Assembly (NCBI GenBank): GCA_041487535.1
Contig: JBGPNM010000020.1
Coordinates: 1-16,690, forward strand
Length of the DNA: 16,690 nt
Direction of reading: 5' to 3'
Origin: JANWHZ01 sp041487535
GTDB taxonomy: Bacteria; Patescibacteriota; Saccharimonadia; Saccharimonadales; UBA4665
Both the position numbers and the translations under genes were made by a program. Below the pieces are notes generated by a model that was not told the DNA's origin, did no database searches, and was given only the letters and a program-made list of their open reading frames with translations. Positions 6,645-14,238 of the stretch are shown here, one piece after another; position 1 is the first letter of the stretch; each line of letters starts with the position of its first letter.

Positions 6645-7817
6645 ATGGCGACATATAAGGTCATCCAGGATATCGAGGCGGAAGACAAGATTGTCGGCCC
6701 GCTGACGCTGCGCCAGCTGATATACGCCGGCGTTGCGGCGATATGCGGCTACTTGTCATTCATCGCCCTTTCAAAAGGGGCGACTTTTTTGCTGACCTTT
6801 TTCCTGCCGATCATGCTCTTTACCGGCTTCTTCGCTTTTCCGTGGGGCAGGGACCAGCCAACCGAAGTATGGGCGCTCGCCAAGATCCGCTTTTTCCTGA
6901 AGCCTCGCCGGCGCATATGGGACCAGACCGGTGCGAGCGATTTAGTGCACGTCACCGCGCCAAAGCATATCGAAAAGACCTACACCAACCAACTGAGCCA
7001 AACCGAAGTGCACAGCCGTTTGTCGGCGCTTGCAAACACCCTGGATAGCCGCGGCTGGGCGGTCAAGGACATAAACACCAACCTAACCGGCCCGAACGAC
7101 ACCGCCGTAATCTTACCGTCCTCCGACCGGCTGGTCGACCCCAGCAGCATGCCACAGGAGGTAGACCCGATAGACATCAGGGCCGCCGACGACATGCTGG
7201 ACGAAGTGAATAACCCCAGAGCGCAGCAGCTGAAAGAAATGATGACCGCATCCTCCAAGTCACGGCGGGAGAAGCTTGTTAACCAAATGCGCGAGCCTGA
7301 CAGTCTGCCGGCACCGGCAATCTTGCCGCGGCCGCAACCTAAATCTAGCCCTGCAGCCGCGAAAACCACGCCGGCACAGCAGCCGGCGGCGGCAGATTAC
7401 TGGTTCTTGCAGAAGCCGCTCGACATGCCGCAAACCGGCAGCGGGCCGGCGGACAATGCCGCTTCGCCCGCCGGTTCAGATGATGACGACACAACCGCAG
7501 CGCCGGACGTTCCGGCGGCCAACCCGACACCGGATGAGGCAGCCCTTGCCGAGGAGCTAAAGGCCAACCGCGAGCGAACCCAGCAATCGCCCTATTACCA
7601 GCACATGAAGATCATCCAACCGCTTGATGCGCAGGCGGCTGCCGCACGGCGCCAGGCGTCACAGCTGCCGTCAGTGACACCGCCCCTTGATGCTGCTACA
7701 ATGGAACTGGCCAACAATAACGACCTTAATATTACTACTATCGCGCGGATAGCCAACAAACAAGATGAGCATCCGGACGAGGTTGTTATTTCATTGCACA
7801 GCCGTCGCACTTCGTAA
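6645..7817 (+). CDS. PrgI-family T4SS membrane protein with long C-terminal extension
   Basis: A 390-residue protein. The N-terminus (MATYKVIQDIEAEDKIVGPLTLRQ) leads into two adjacent membrane helices (about 24-44 and 47-67), then a basic segment ending KPRRRIWDQ (about 95). This is the standard layout of PrgI-family proteins, small VirB3-like inner-membrane partners that are usually encoded next to VirB4. Typical members are near 120 residues. Here about 290 further residues are hydrophilic, with Pro/Ala/Gln-rich stretches (about 215-320) and a C-terminal helix set, presumably cytoplasmic. The tail may contact the downstream TraC-like or VirB4 protein (inference). The gene starts an operon with the next two genes (22 nt gap). 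The start follows a TATACT by 10 nt. The N-terminal family call is strong; the tail is unrecognised. Confidence 0.85.
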   Translation: MATYKVIQDIEAEDKIVGPLTLRQLIYAGVAAICGYLSFIALSKGATFLLTFFLPIMLFTGFFAFPWGRDQPTEVWALAKIRFFLKPRRRIWDQTGASDLVHVTAPKHIEKTYTNQLSQTEVHSRLSALANTLDSRGWAVKDINTNLTGPNDTAVILPSSDRLVDPSSMPQEVDPIDIRAADDMLDEVNNPRAQQLKEMMTASSKSRREKLVNQMREPDSLPAPAILPRPQPKSSPAAAKTTPAQQPAAADYWFLQKPLDMPQTGSGPADNAASPAGSDDDDTTAAPDVPAANPTPDEAALAEELKANRERTQQSPYYQHMKIIQPLDAQAAAARRQASQLPSVTPPLDAATMELANNNDLNITTIARIANKQDEHPDEVVISLHSRRTS

Positions 7818-7839
7818 GGTGGGTACGCATTAGGAATAT

Positions 7840-8775
7840 ATGAACCCCTCGGCTCCAAACCAACCCAACCCGCAGCAGGCGCCGCCACCGGCGCCAAGTC
7901 ATGGCTATATGCCAAGATCGGCTCAGGACGCACCCGAGGTGCTTGCCGGCCAGGACACCATGCACTACCAACCGCGCCAGTACGCGCCGCCGCAAGGCAC
8001 CGCAGTAGACGCAGGCACACCACTACCCTCGATACCGCCGCCTAAGACAAACCCGAATAGCACGCAGAACACACTCCAGATTGCCGAGATCCGAGACGGC
8101 ATAGCCATTATGAACGACGGCTCATTCCGCTCGGTCATAATGGTCAAATCTATCAACTTCGACCTGATGAGTCCGCAAGAGCAGGAAGCGGTGGAATTCG
8201 CATACCAGGGCTTCCTGAACTCGTTATATTTCCCGATCCAGATTTTTATCCGCTCACAGAAGGTAGACCTGCAGCCTTACATTGCTAAGCTCGACAAAAT
8301 CCGTACCGAACATGACAACATGCTGCTTGCCATGCTTATGGAGGATTACATTAACTACATAGACCAATTGTCCCAGCAGACGAACATAATGGACAAAAGG
8401 TTTTACGTGGTCGTACCGTACTTTCCGACTGCGGATGTCCAGAAAGCACTATCCCAGAGCAGAGACTTCTTTACGGGGCTAAAGGCGCTGTTCAATACGA
8501 AAGCGCAAAGCGTCACTATCAACGAAGCCGATCTGGAAAAAGCCAAAACCGAGCTGCGCAACCGGGTGCAGTCGGTCTTAGGCGGCCTGATGCAGTGCGG
8601 CATACAGGGTTTGCCGTTAGACACCCAGGAGCTCATCGAGCTGTACTACGACACCTACAACCCCGATACCGCCACCCGCCAGCAGCTCAAGAATTTCAAC
8701 GAACTGACAGCTGACGTAGTAACGAAAGGTGTCGGCACGGCACCGCAAGCGCATCTGCAGCGGGAGCTCCAATAA
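7840..8775 (+). CDS. TraC-like protein, N-terminal half of a split VirB4 system
   Basis: A 311-residue protein. The first 75 residues are Pro/Gln-rich and probably disordered. A globular domain then begins at IAEIRDGIAIMNDGSFRSVI (about 88) and runs through FAYQGFLNSLYFPIQIFIRS to a helical region ending near 270. This matches the N-terminal, non-ATPase domain of VirB4/TraC proteins, where a short beta-sheet unit precedes long helices. It has no P-loop. In CPR genomes this domain is often encoded separately just before the VirB4 ATPase, as here. The ATG has AGGA 4 nt upstream. The stop TAA overlaps the ATG of the ATPase gene (TAATG), which predicts translational coupling and a matched protein ratio. 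It probably sits at the cytoplasmic face, linking PrgI to the ATPase (inference). Confidence 0.8.
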   Translation: MNPSAPNQPNPQQAPPPAPSHGYMPRSAQDAPEVLAGQDTMHYQPRQYAPPQGTAVDAGTPLPSIPPPKTNPNSTQNTLQIAEIRDGIAIMNDGSFRSVIMVKSINFDLMSPQEQEAVEFAYQGFLNSLYFPIQIFIRSQKVDLQPYIAKLDKIRTEHDNMLLAMLMEDYINYIDQLSQQTNIMDKRFYVVVPYFPTADVQKALSQSRDFFTGLKALFNTKAQSVTINEADLEKAKTELRNRVQSVLGGLMQCGIQGLPLDTQELIELYYDTYNPDTATRQQLKNFNELTADVVTKGVGTAPQAHLQRELQ

Positions 8776-10700
8776 TGGCCAAGAAGTACAAAGTCGACCC
8801 CGTAGCCGTCGCACAGGCACAGCGCATGAACGAAGAACACGAGGTCCAGGCCGCTTTCCAAAAAGGCGTCACCGCGCTGCGTGATTTTATCGCTCCCAGC
8901 TCGCTTGAGCTGTTCGGCAATTATTTCCAGCTTGGCACGCGGTTTGCCCGCACCTACTACGTCTACGGCTACCCGCGGCAAGTGTATACCGGCTGGCTGT
9001 CGAGTATGGTCAACCTGGACGAAGTTATCGACATCAGCATGTATATCTACCCGGTAGAGAGCCAGGTAGTGCTGGACAACTTGCGCAAAAAAGTGACGCA
9101 ACTGGAAGCAGGCATACAGATCGACCAAGAAAAGGGCCGGGTACGCGACCCCCAGAAACAGGCCGCCATCCTGGACGCTGAAGAAATGCGCGACAAGCTG
9201 CAGGTCGGGGAAGAGCGCTTCTTCCGTTTCGGCTTTTACTTCACCATTTACGCCTTGTCGCTGGACGAGCTGGAGTTCGTCACGCACAAGGTGGAATCCC
9301 TCCTTGGGCAGCAACTCATCTTCAGCAAGCCCGCCACGTCCCAGCAGGAGCAGGGGCTTAACAGCAACGTGCCGCAGTTTACCGACCAGCTGCAAATCCG
9401 CCGCAATTTCGCCACCGGCGCACTCAGCACCAGCTTTCCGTTCACTAGCGCCGACTTAACGCAAGACAGCGGCATTCTGTACGGCATTAACATGCATAAC
9501 TCCGGCCTGGTCATCTTCGACCGCTTTAGCTTGGAGAATGGCAACTCGGTTGTCTTCGCCAAGTCGGGCGCCGGTAAATCGTTTGCGGTAAAACTAGAGG
9601 CGCTCAGGAGTATGATGTTCGGCACGGAAATTTTCATCGTCGACCCAGAGAACGAGTACCAGCGTATGTGCGATGCCGCCGGCGGCGCCTACGTCCACCT
9701 GAGCCTGAACAGCACTACCCGCATTAATCCGTTTGATCTGCCCAAAGTCATCGACCTGGACGAAGCCAATAATGCTTTGCGCAGCAATTTGATTACGCTG
9801 CACGGCATGCTGCGGCTGATGATGGGCGGCGCCCAAACGCAGCTGATCGGCGGGGCAGCCACGCTGACGCCGGCACTATCGCCGGCCGAGGAAGCCGACC
9901 TGGACGCGGCGCTCATTGAGACCTACGGCCGCGCCGGCATAACCAACGATCCCCTAACCCATGCCGGCATGCCGCCGACCATCGGCGACCTGTACGACAC
10001 GCTGCTGCACATGGGCGGCTTCGGACCGCAGCTGGCCCAGCGTCTGCGAAAATACACGACGGGCACGTTTGCCGGCATTTTCTCGCAGCAAAGCAACGTA
10101 TACATAAATAATCCCATGGTCGTGTTCAACATCCGCGACCTGGAAGATGAACTGCGCCCGGTCGCCATGTATATCGTGCTCAATTACATCTGGAACAAGA
10201 CCAAGACCGACCAGAAACGGCGCATCCTGATCGTCGACGAGGCCTGGCAGCTGATGAAGTACGAGGATTCCGCCAACTTCTTGTTCAGCATCGCCAAGCG
10301 CGCCCGCAAGTACAACTTGGGCATCACGACCATCACCCAGGACGTCGAAGACTTTATGGGATCGCGCATGGGCCGGGCAATCGTTGCCAACGCCAGCATG
10401 CAATTCCTGCTAAAGCAGTCGCCGTCGGCAGTCGATGTCCTGAGCGATGTGTTTAAACTCACGAGTGAAGAAAAGAAGCGGCTCAGCCAGTTCCCGGTGG
10501 GGCAGGGACTCTTCTTCGCCGGACAGAACCACGTGCACATCCAAGTCATTGCCAGCCCGACCGAAACCAGCCTTATTACCACCAACCCGGGACAGGTGCA
10601 ACAGATGAACGCCGCCCAAGCGCAAGGAGCCTTCGACCAGCAACAGGGCACAATCGATTTAAGCAACCGGCTGTACCCTGGTTCTAGCGGCGTTGTGTAG
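8775..10700 (+). CDS. virB4: VirB4-family T4SS ATPase
   Basis: A 641-residue motor protein. The N-terminal part (1 to about 230) keeps VirB4-type sequence such as YYVYGYPRQVYTGWLSSMVN. The ATPase domain has Walker A at residues 263-269 (KSGAGKS), a DPENEYQRM segment near 293, and Walker B at about 484-489 (ILIVDE) followed by AWQLM. The helical motif MGRAIVANASMQFLLKQ near 540-556 is also typical of VirB4. This hexameric cytoplasmic ATPase powers assembly or substrate export in T4SS. It lacks the first VirB4 domain, which is supplied by the overlapping upstream gene. GGGAG (8762-8766) gives a good Shine-Dalgarno 8 nt from the ATG. The C-terminus (Gln-rich, about 600-641) looks disordered. Stop TAG. 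The identification is firm. Confidence 0.95.
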   Translation: MAKKYKVDPVAVAQAQRMNEEHEVQAAFQKGVTALRDFIAPSSLELFGNYFQLGTRFARTYYVYGYPRQVYTGWLSSMVNLDEVIDISMYIYPVESQVVLDNLRKKVTQLEAGIQIDQEKGRVRDPQKQAAILDAEEMRDKLQVGEERFFRFGFYFTIYALSLDELEFVTHKVESLLGQQLIFSKPATSQQEQGLNSNVPQFTDQLQIRRNFATGALSTSFPFTSADLTQDSGILYGINMHNSGLVIFDRFSLENGNSVVFAKSGAGKSFAVKLEALRSMMFGTEIFIVDPENEYQRMCDAAGGAYVHLSLNSTTRINPFDLPKVIDLDEANNALRSNLITLHGMLRLMMGGAQTQLIGGAATLTPALSPAEEADLDAALIETYGRAGITNDPLTHAGMPPTIGDLYDTLLHMGGFGPQLAQRLRKYTTGTFAGIFSQQSNVYINNPMVVFNIRDLEDELRPVAMYIVLNYIWNKTKTDQKRRILIVDEAWQLMKYEDSANFLFSIAKRARKYNLGITTITQDVEDFMGSRMGRAIVANASMQFLLKQSPSAVDVLSDVFKLTSEEKKRLSQFPVGQGLFFAGQNHVHIQVIASPTETSLITTNPGQVQQMNAAQAQGAFDQQQGTIDLSNRLYPGSSGVV

Positions 10701-10706
10701 TACAAT
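10701..10706 (+). promoter_or_regulatory. weak -10-like element before the large membrane protein
   Basis: TACAAT immediately follows the VirB4 stop codon and lies 25 nt before the ATG at 10732. No good -35 is seen inside the end of the VirB4 gene. With only 31 nt between the genes, read-through from the operon is equally likely. Confidence 0.25.
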
Positions 10707-10731
10707 AAAACCATAAGCAAGACTGGTACTA

Positions 10732-13700
10732 ATGGCTGAGCCGGCACACAAATTTGACTCGTATGATCCTGAGGGAGGGGAAGGACCACCAGACCGCCCT
10801 AATCTAGAGCTGGTGCATAAAGGCGACAGCCCCGTACATTTTGGCGCATCAGATGGCCAGCGTGATCGCAGCCACCTGAACGTCGTCAAGCCGGACGAGG
10901 CATACGATCCCAGTGCCGATGCTGACAATGCACCGGGTAACGCAACAAAGCACCCGCATCTGCGGCTTATGGAGAACGAGCCGGCCGAACCGGGCGCGGG
11001 TGCCGGGGAAAAGAAAGAGCTCGATGCTCTGAACAACCCGCGCGAGAGGCAAAACCAGCCCAAGCAAGACATCGCCTACTCTAACGAAGATAATGGGAAA
11101 TCCAAGGACAAGAATGACAAGAATAAGGATTTCTTGGGAAGCAACAAGAAGAAGATTGGCGGCATCAGCGGCATCGCTGCCATCCTCGGCATAGCTGGCA
11201 TACTAGGCTTCTTTTCACTGGTACCGCTCAAGATTTTGAGCGTTGTCAAAGACCTGAGCACTGTATTCAATGCCAGTTTCAATCAAACCGGCCAGAAAGT
11301 GCTCGATAAAATAGAGAGCCACTATTTTAAACTCGTCTTGCAGGGTGTCAAGGGCGGCGCCTGCAAGAACACGCTAGAAATCGGGTGCGTTAAGATAACA
11401 GGGAATAACCCCGTTCAACACCTCTACGCGGCATGGGAGCACAAACAGACGGTCCCGTTCGAAACGAAGCTGGCTAGAGATTACGGCATCTTCATCGGCA
11501 GAAAGGCCGACGGCCAGCTCTACATGGCGCTCAACGGCCGGGAGATGATAGGCGACGCCCAGCTGGAGGAAGTTCTGTCCGGCAAGGCATCTATCTTTGA
11601 CGAAAAGTTCGGCTTAGAATTCCAAAAAATAGGCAAGTATCAAGAATACAATGAGATTACTGGCGCCATCCACATCGCAACCGAGAACGAGCTCCTGCCT
11701 GACCGCGCTGCCCACCGCTTTGGGTTGGGGTGGATCACGGCGCGCAGATACGAATTCGTGCGCTGTATCCTTGCCTGTGACCTCAGGAGCCAGATTTCGG
11801 TTTCTGTTACAGAAGCAAAGCAGCTGACAAAAGCCCTGTTCTATAAATATGTCGTGGGAATTGCATCCAAAGAAATTGCTCTGATGGCCGAGTGCACAAT
11901 AGACAACTCTGCCTCTTTCTGCCGCACCACGCTGGACAAATTGACAGGAGAGGGCAGCGGGCTTGAAGAAACCGAGCTGTCGCCATTCCATAAACAATTA
12001 CAAAGCGACATGCTGCAGTACGCCGGCGCGAATTTGGAGAACGTCGAGTCCCTGCAAGCTCTCATCGCCCGGGTAGATGCCGCGACGGCAAAGGGCGGGG
12101 GCGGCCTTACCGGCATTATTCTGGAAGAGGTTCTTACCAAGATTTTTGGCGAGGAAATCGGCAAACAGGTAGCTGCGATCGGTATAAAGGCGGTCCCCAT
12201 AATCGGTTGGGTGATGTTTGCGGCGCTGATTGTCCATATTGCCGACGCCGTCGGGCCGCCCCTGCGTATCATGAGCTACGCCGTAAATTCCCTTGCTGCT
12301 GTTAAGACGTTCTGGATGTTCGGGAGTTTCGCTTCGGAAATTATGACCGGCCGCACGAACGCCGAGGCGGTCGGTGCAATGACCGACTGGCTCGGTACGA
12401 ACATGACCGGTGCGCCGAACGACCGGGCAGACATGACCACGGCGCCGTTATATGGCACATTGTTTGGCTCGGGAGCTTCCACCTCGAAGGACTACAAGTG
12501 CAACGACGGCAACCCCGTACCGCAAGGGCAGCTGGTTTGCCCGGAAGAAAAACTAGACCGCGGCAACGATATAGCCAACCAGCTGCACAGCATCGCGAAT
12601 TTTATTCCCGGCCTGGCTTTACTGGCGGATCTTATTACTAATAATATTGCCACCCAAATCGTTAACACCTTGTTGGGCGGCGCGTATCAAGTCCTTTGTT
12701 ATACGACACTGAACATCCCGCCGTTTGGTCCAGGCTCCTGTCCGGACACCCAGAAAAAGCTCGCCGCGTCTCTTGGCGAAGTTACAAATTGGTTTATCAG
12801 TAAACTTATATCAAACCCGTTTACCGATACCATGAGCGGTGCCCGGACGTTCGACATGATGGCCGCCGGCGCCGATGTCTCGGCCAATAAGTCGTGCCAA
12901 ATCCTGTTGGGCTGCGCGCGCTTGACTAACCAGCAGGTCGCGGAGATCAGAAGCGAGCAAGCCGCCCAAGAAAAAGCCGACTTCCAGCGGCAGCCCCTGT
13001 TCGCCCGTTTATTCAGCACCGATACACCGTACTCGCTCGTATCACGTGTCGCCACCACCATGCCGTCGAGCCCTATCATAGCGGTCCAACGGGGCTTCGC
13101 AAGCATCCTCAGCAATCCATTCGGCCTGTTGTCTAATCTGTTTTCGAGCGTATTGTCCCGCCAGCATGCCTTTGCGGCCAGCCAAGCAATGACCGATCCG
13201 TTCGGCGTCATCCAGTACGGCTACTTGCCGAGTCAGATTCCAGACGACCCGTCGGCGTACTGGGATAAGAATTGCCAGAGAGATTTCGCCACCATCTGGG
13301 AGAACAGCCAGAGCCAGGACCCTAACACCGGTGAGCCGGTTGCCACAGTGCCAGAGCCTTGCCTGGCAATCGGGTCAGCGGTGCAATCGGCCGGTACGGT
13401 GTATGATCCGTCCTTGGCGGTGCCTGGTTCGCTGAACCCTGACGGAGGAGGAGGAGGCTCTCAAGCCGGCCAGTGCACCACTCCGGTTCCTGGCGGAGGT
13501 TATGGACCAGTTCAGCAGGCCATGATAAGTCAATTCAAGATTAATCTGAAAGGGGATGCAAACACCCCATGGGCCATAGAGACATACAACACGCTGTGCG
13601 CACTTTCCAAAGCGTCAGCCTACTACTCTAAACTGGTCGCTCAGGGACCAATAAGCGTGACCCTCCATGGCGGCAATTGCGGCAGCGGGTTCACCAGCGC

Positions 13701-14109
13701 AAGCGCCGGGATTACCCTTAGAGGCTTCTGCAACAAAGATTATAACCGCTACATACTCGCGCACGAGCTAGGGCATATGTATGGCTTCAGAAACCCATCT
13801 GTCTATACTTCCTTTTTGAACGGTCCTTACAAAACTAATCCGGCCTTCCTGCCTGTTTGGGATTGCCAAATTCATAGTTTCGACAATTTAGGGAATCCCC
13901 TCCCTTCTGGGCCATTTTCAGGTGATCAACGCCAGGAATGCTGGGCCGCTATGATTGGGGAGTACTCCGTTTGGTTTGATTTGAGACAAACCGTAGGAGG
14001 CGCTCCTGCGGGATCTGCCGATTTCAAACAGTACCCTACGACGTATTCGAGTTACTACAATTGGGCCAAGGATAATCTATTTGGCGGCGTTGTGTATTCA
14101 TCGTTTTAG
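10732..14109 (+). CDS. giant T4SS-linked membrane protein with C-terminal zinc-metallopeptidase-like module
   Basis: A 1125-residue protein. Residues 1-138 are charged and disordered (Glu, Asp, Lys, Asn, Pro). A strong membrane helix lies at about 141-168 (GIAAILGIAGILGFFSLVPL). A large Cys-containing region follows, with more hydrophobic helices near 482-507, 513-538 and 623-650, so it has several membrane passes or a membrane-inserting domain. A Gly-rich linker (about 903-912, GGGGGS) leads to a separate domain from about 915 to the end. That domain has HELGH at 1011-1015 and a likely third zinc ligand in IGEYSVWF (E1077), the pattern of gluzincin-type metallopeptidases. Cysteines and position suggest this end lies outside the cell. 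It follows VirB4 by 31 nt, so it probably belongs to the secretion machine, as surface component or effector. The N-terminal family is unknown to me. Confidence 0.75.
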   Translation: MAEPAHKFDSYDPEGGEGPPDRPNLELVHKGDSPVHFGASDGQRDRSHLNVVKPDEAYDPSADADNAPGNATKHPHLRLMENEPAEPGAGAGEKKELDALNNPRERQNQPKQDIAYSNEDNGKSKDKNDKNKDFLGSNKKKIGGISGIAAILGIAGILGFFSLVPLKILSVVKDLSTVFNASFNQTGQKVLDKIESHYFKLVLQGVKGGACKNTLEIGCVKITGNNPVQHLYAAWEHKQTVPFETKLARDYGIFIGRKADGQLYMALNGREMIGDAQLEEVLSGKASIFDEKFGLEFQKIGKYQEYNEITGAIHIATENELLPDRAAHRFGLGWITARRYEFVRCILACDLRSQISVSVTEAKQLTKALFYKYVVGIASKEIALMAECTIDNSASFCRTTLDKLTGEGSGLEETELSPFHKQLQSDMLQYAGANLENVESLQALIARVDAATAKGGGGLTGIILEEVLTKIFGEEIGKQVAAIGIKAVPIIGWVMFAALIVHIADAVGPPLRIMSYAVNSLAAVKTFWMFGSFASEIMTGRTNAEAVGAMTDWLGTNMTGAPNDRADMTTAPLYGTLFGSGASTSKDYKCNDGNPVPQGQLVCPEEKLDRGNDIANQLHSIANFIPGLALLADLITNNIATQIVNTLLGGAYQVLCYTTLNIPPFGPGSCPDTQKKLAASLGEVTNWFISKLISNPFTDTMSGARTFDMMAAGADVSANKSCQILLGCARLTNQQVAEIRSEQAAQEKADFQRQPLFARLFSTDTPYSLVSRVATTMPSSPIIAVQRGFASILSNPFGLLSNLFSSVLSRQHAFAASQAMTDPFGVIQYGYLPSQIPDDPSAYWDKNCQRDFATIWENSQSQDPNTGEPVATVPEPCLAIGSAVQSAGTVYDPSLAVPGSLNPDGGGGGSQAGQCTTPVPGGGYGPVQQAMISQFKINLKGDANTPWAIETYNTLCALSKASAYYSKLVAQGPISVTLHGGNCGSGFTSASAGITLRGFCNKDYNRYILAHELGHMYGFRNPSVYTSFLNGPYKTNPAFLPVWDCQIHSFDNLGNPLPSGPFSGDQRQECWAAMIGEYSVWFDLRQTVGGAPAGSADFKQYPTTYSSYYNWAKDNLFGGVVYSSF

Positions 14110-14238
14110 GACAGAGCGGCAGAAGCAGTGTACATACGCCCTTGTTCTGCATTTCCCTAAGGTCCGGACGGGAAGACCGAACCGTTGATAGCTAGCCATA
14201 AGCGGCAACGGGGCGTATGCTAATATACAGGTAACCAT
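14110..14238 (+). promoter_or_regulatory. structured gap with nested inverted repeats and an extended -10 promoter
   Basis: CATACGCCC (14133-14141) is perfectly complementary to GGGCGTATG (14211-14219). Inside, CCGTTG (14182-14187) pairs with CAACGG (14206-14211). The right arm runs into TGCTAATAT (14218-14226), an extended -10 element (TGn plus TAATAT) that ends 12 nt before the ATG at 14239. The gap may end the upstream transcript and control the M23 gene; no gene is seen in it. Confidence 0.45.

Noticed and set aside
8655..9395. 246-residue minus-strand open frame opposite the TraC-like and VirB4 genes
   Set aside because: It lies opposite a clearly identified ATPase gene and shows no motif of its own.
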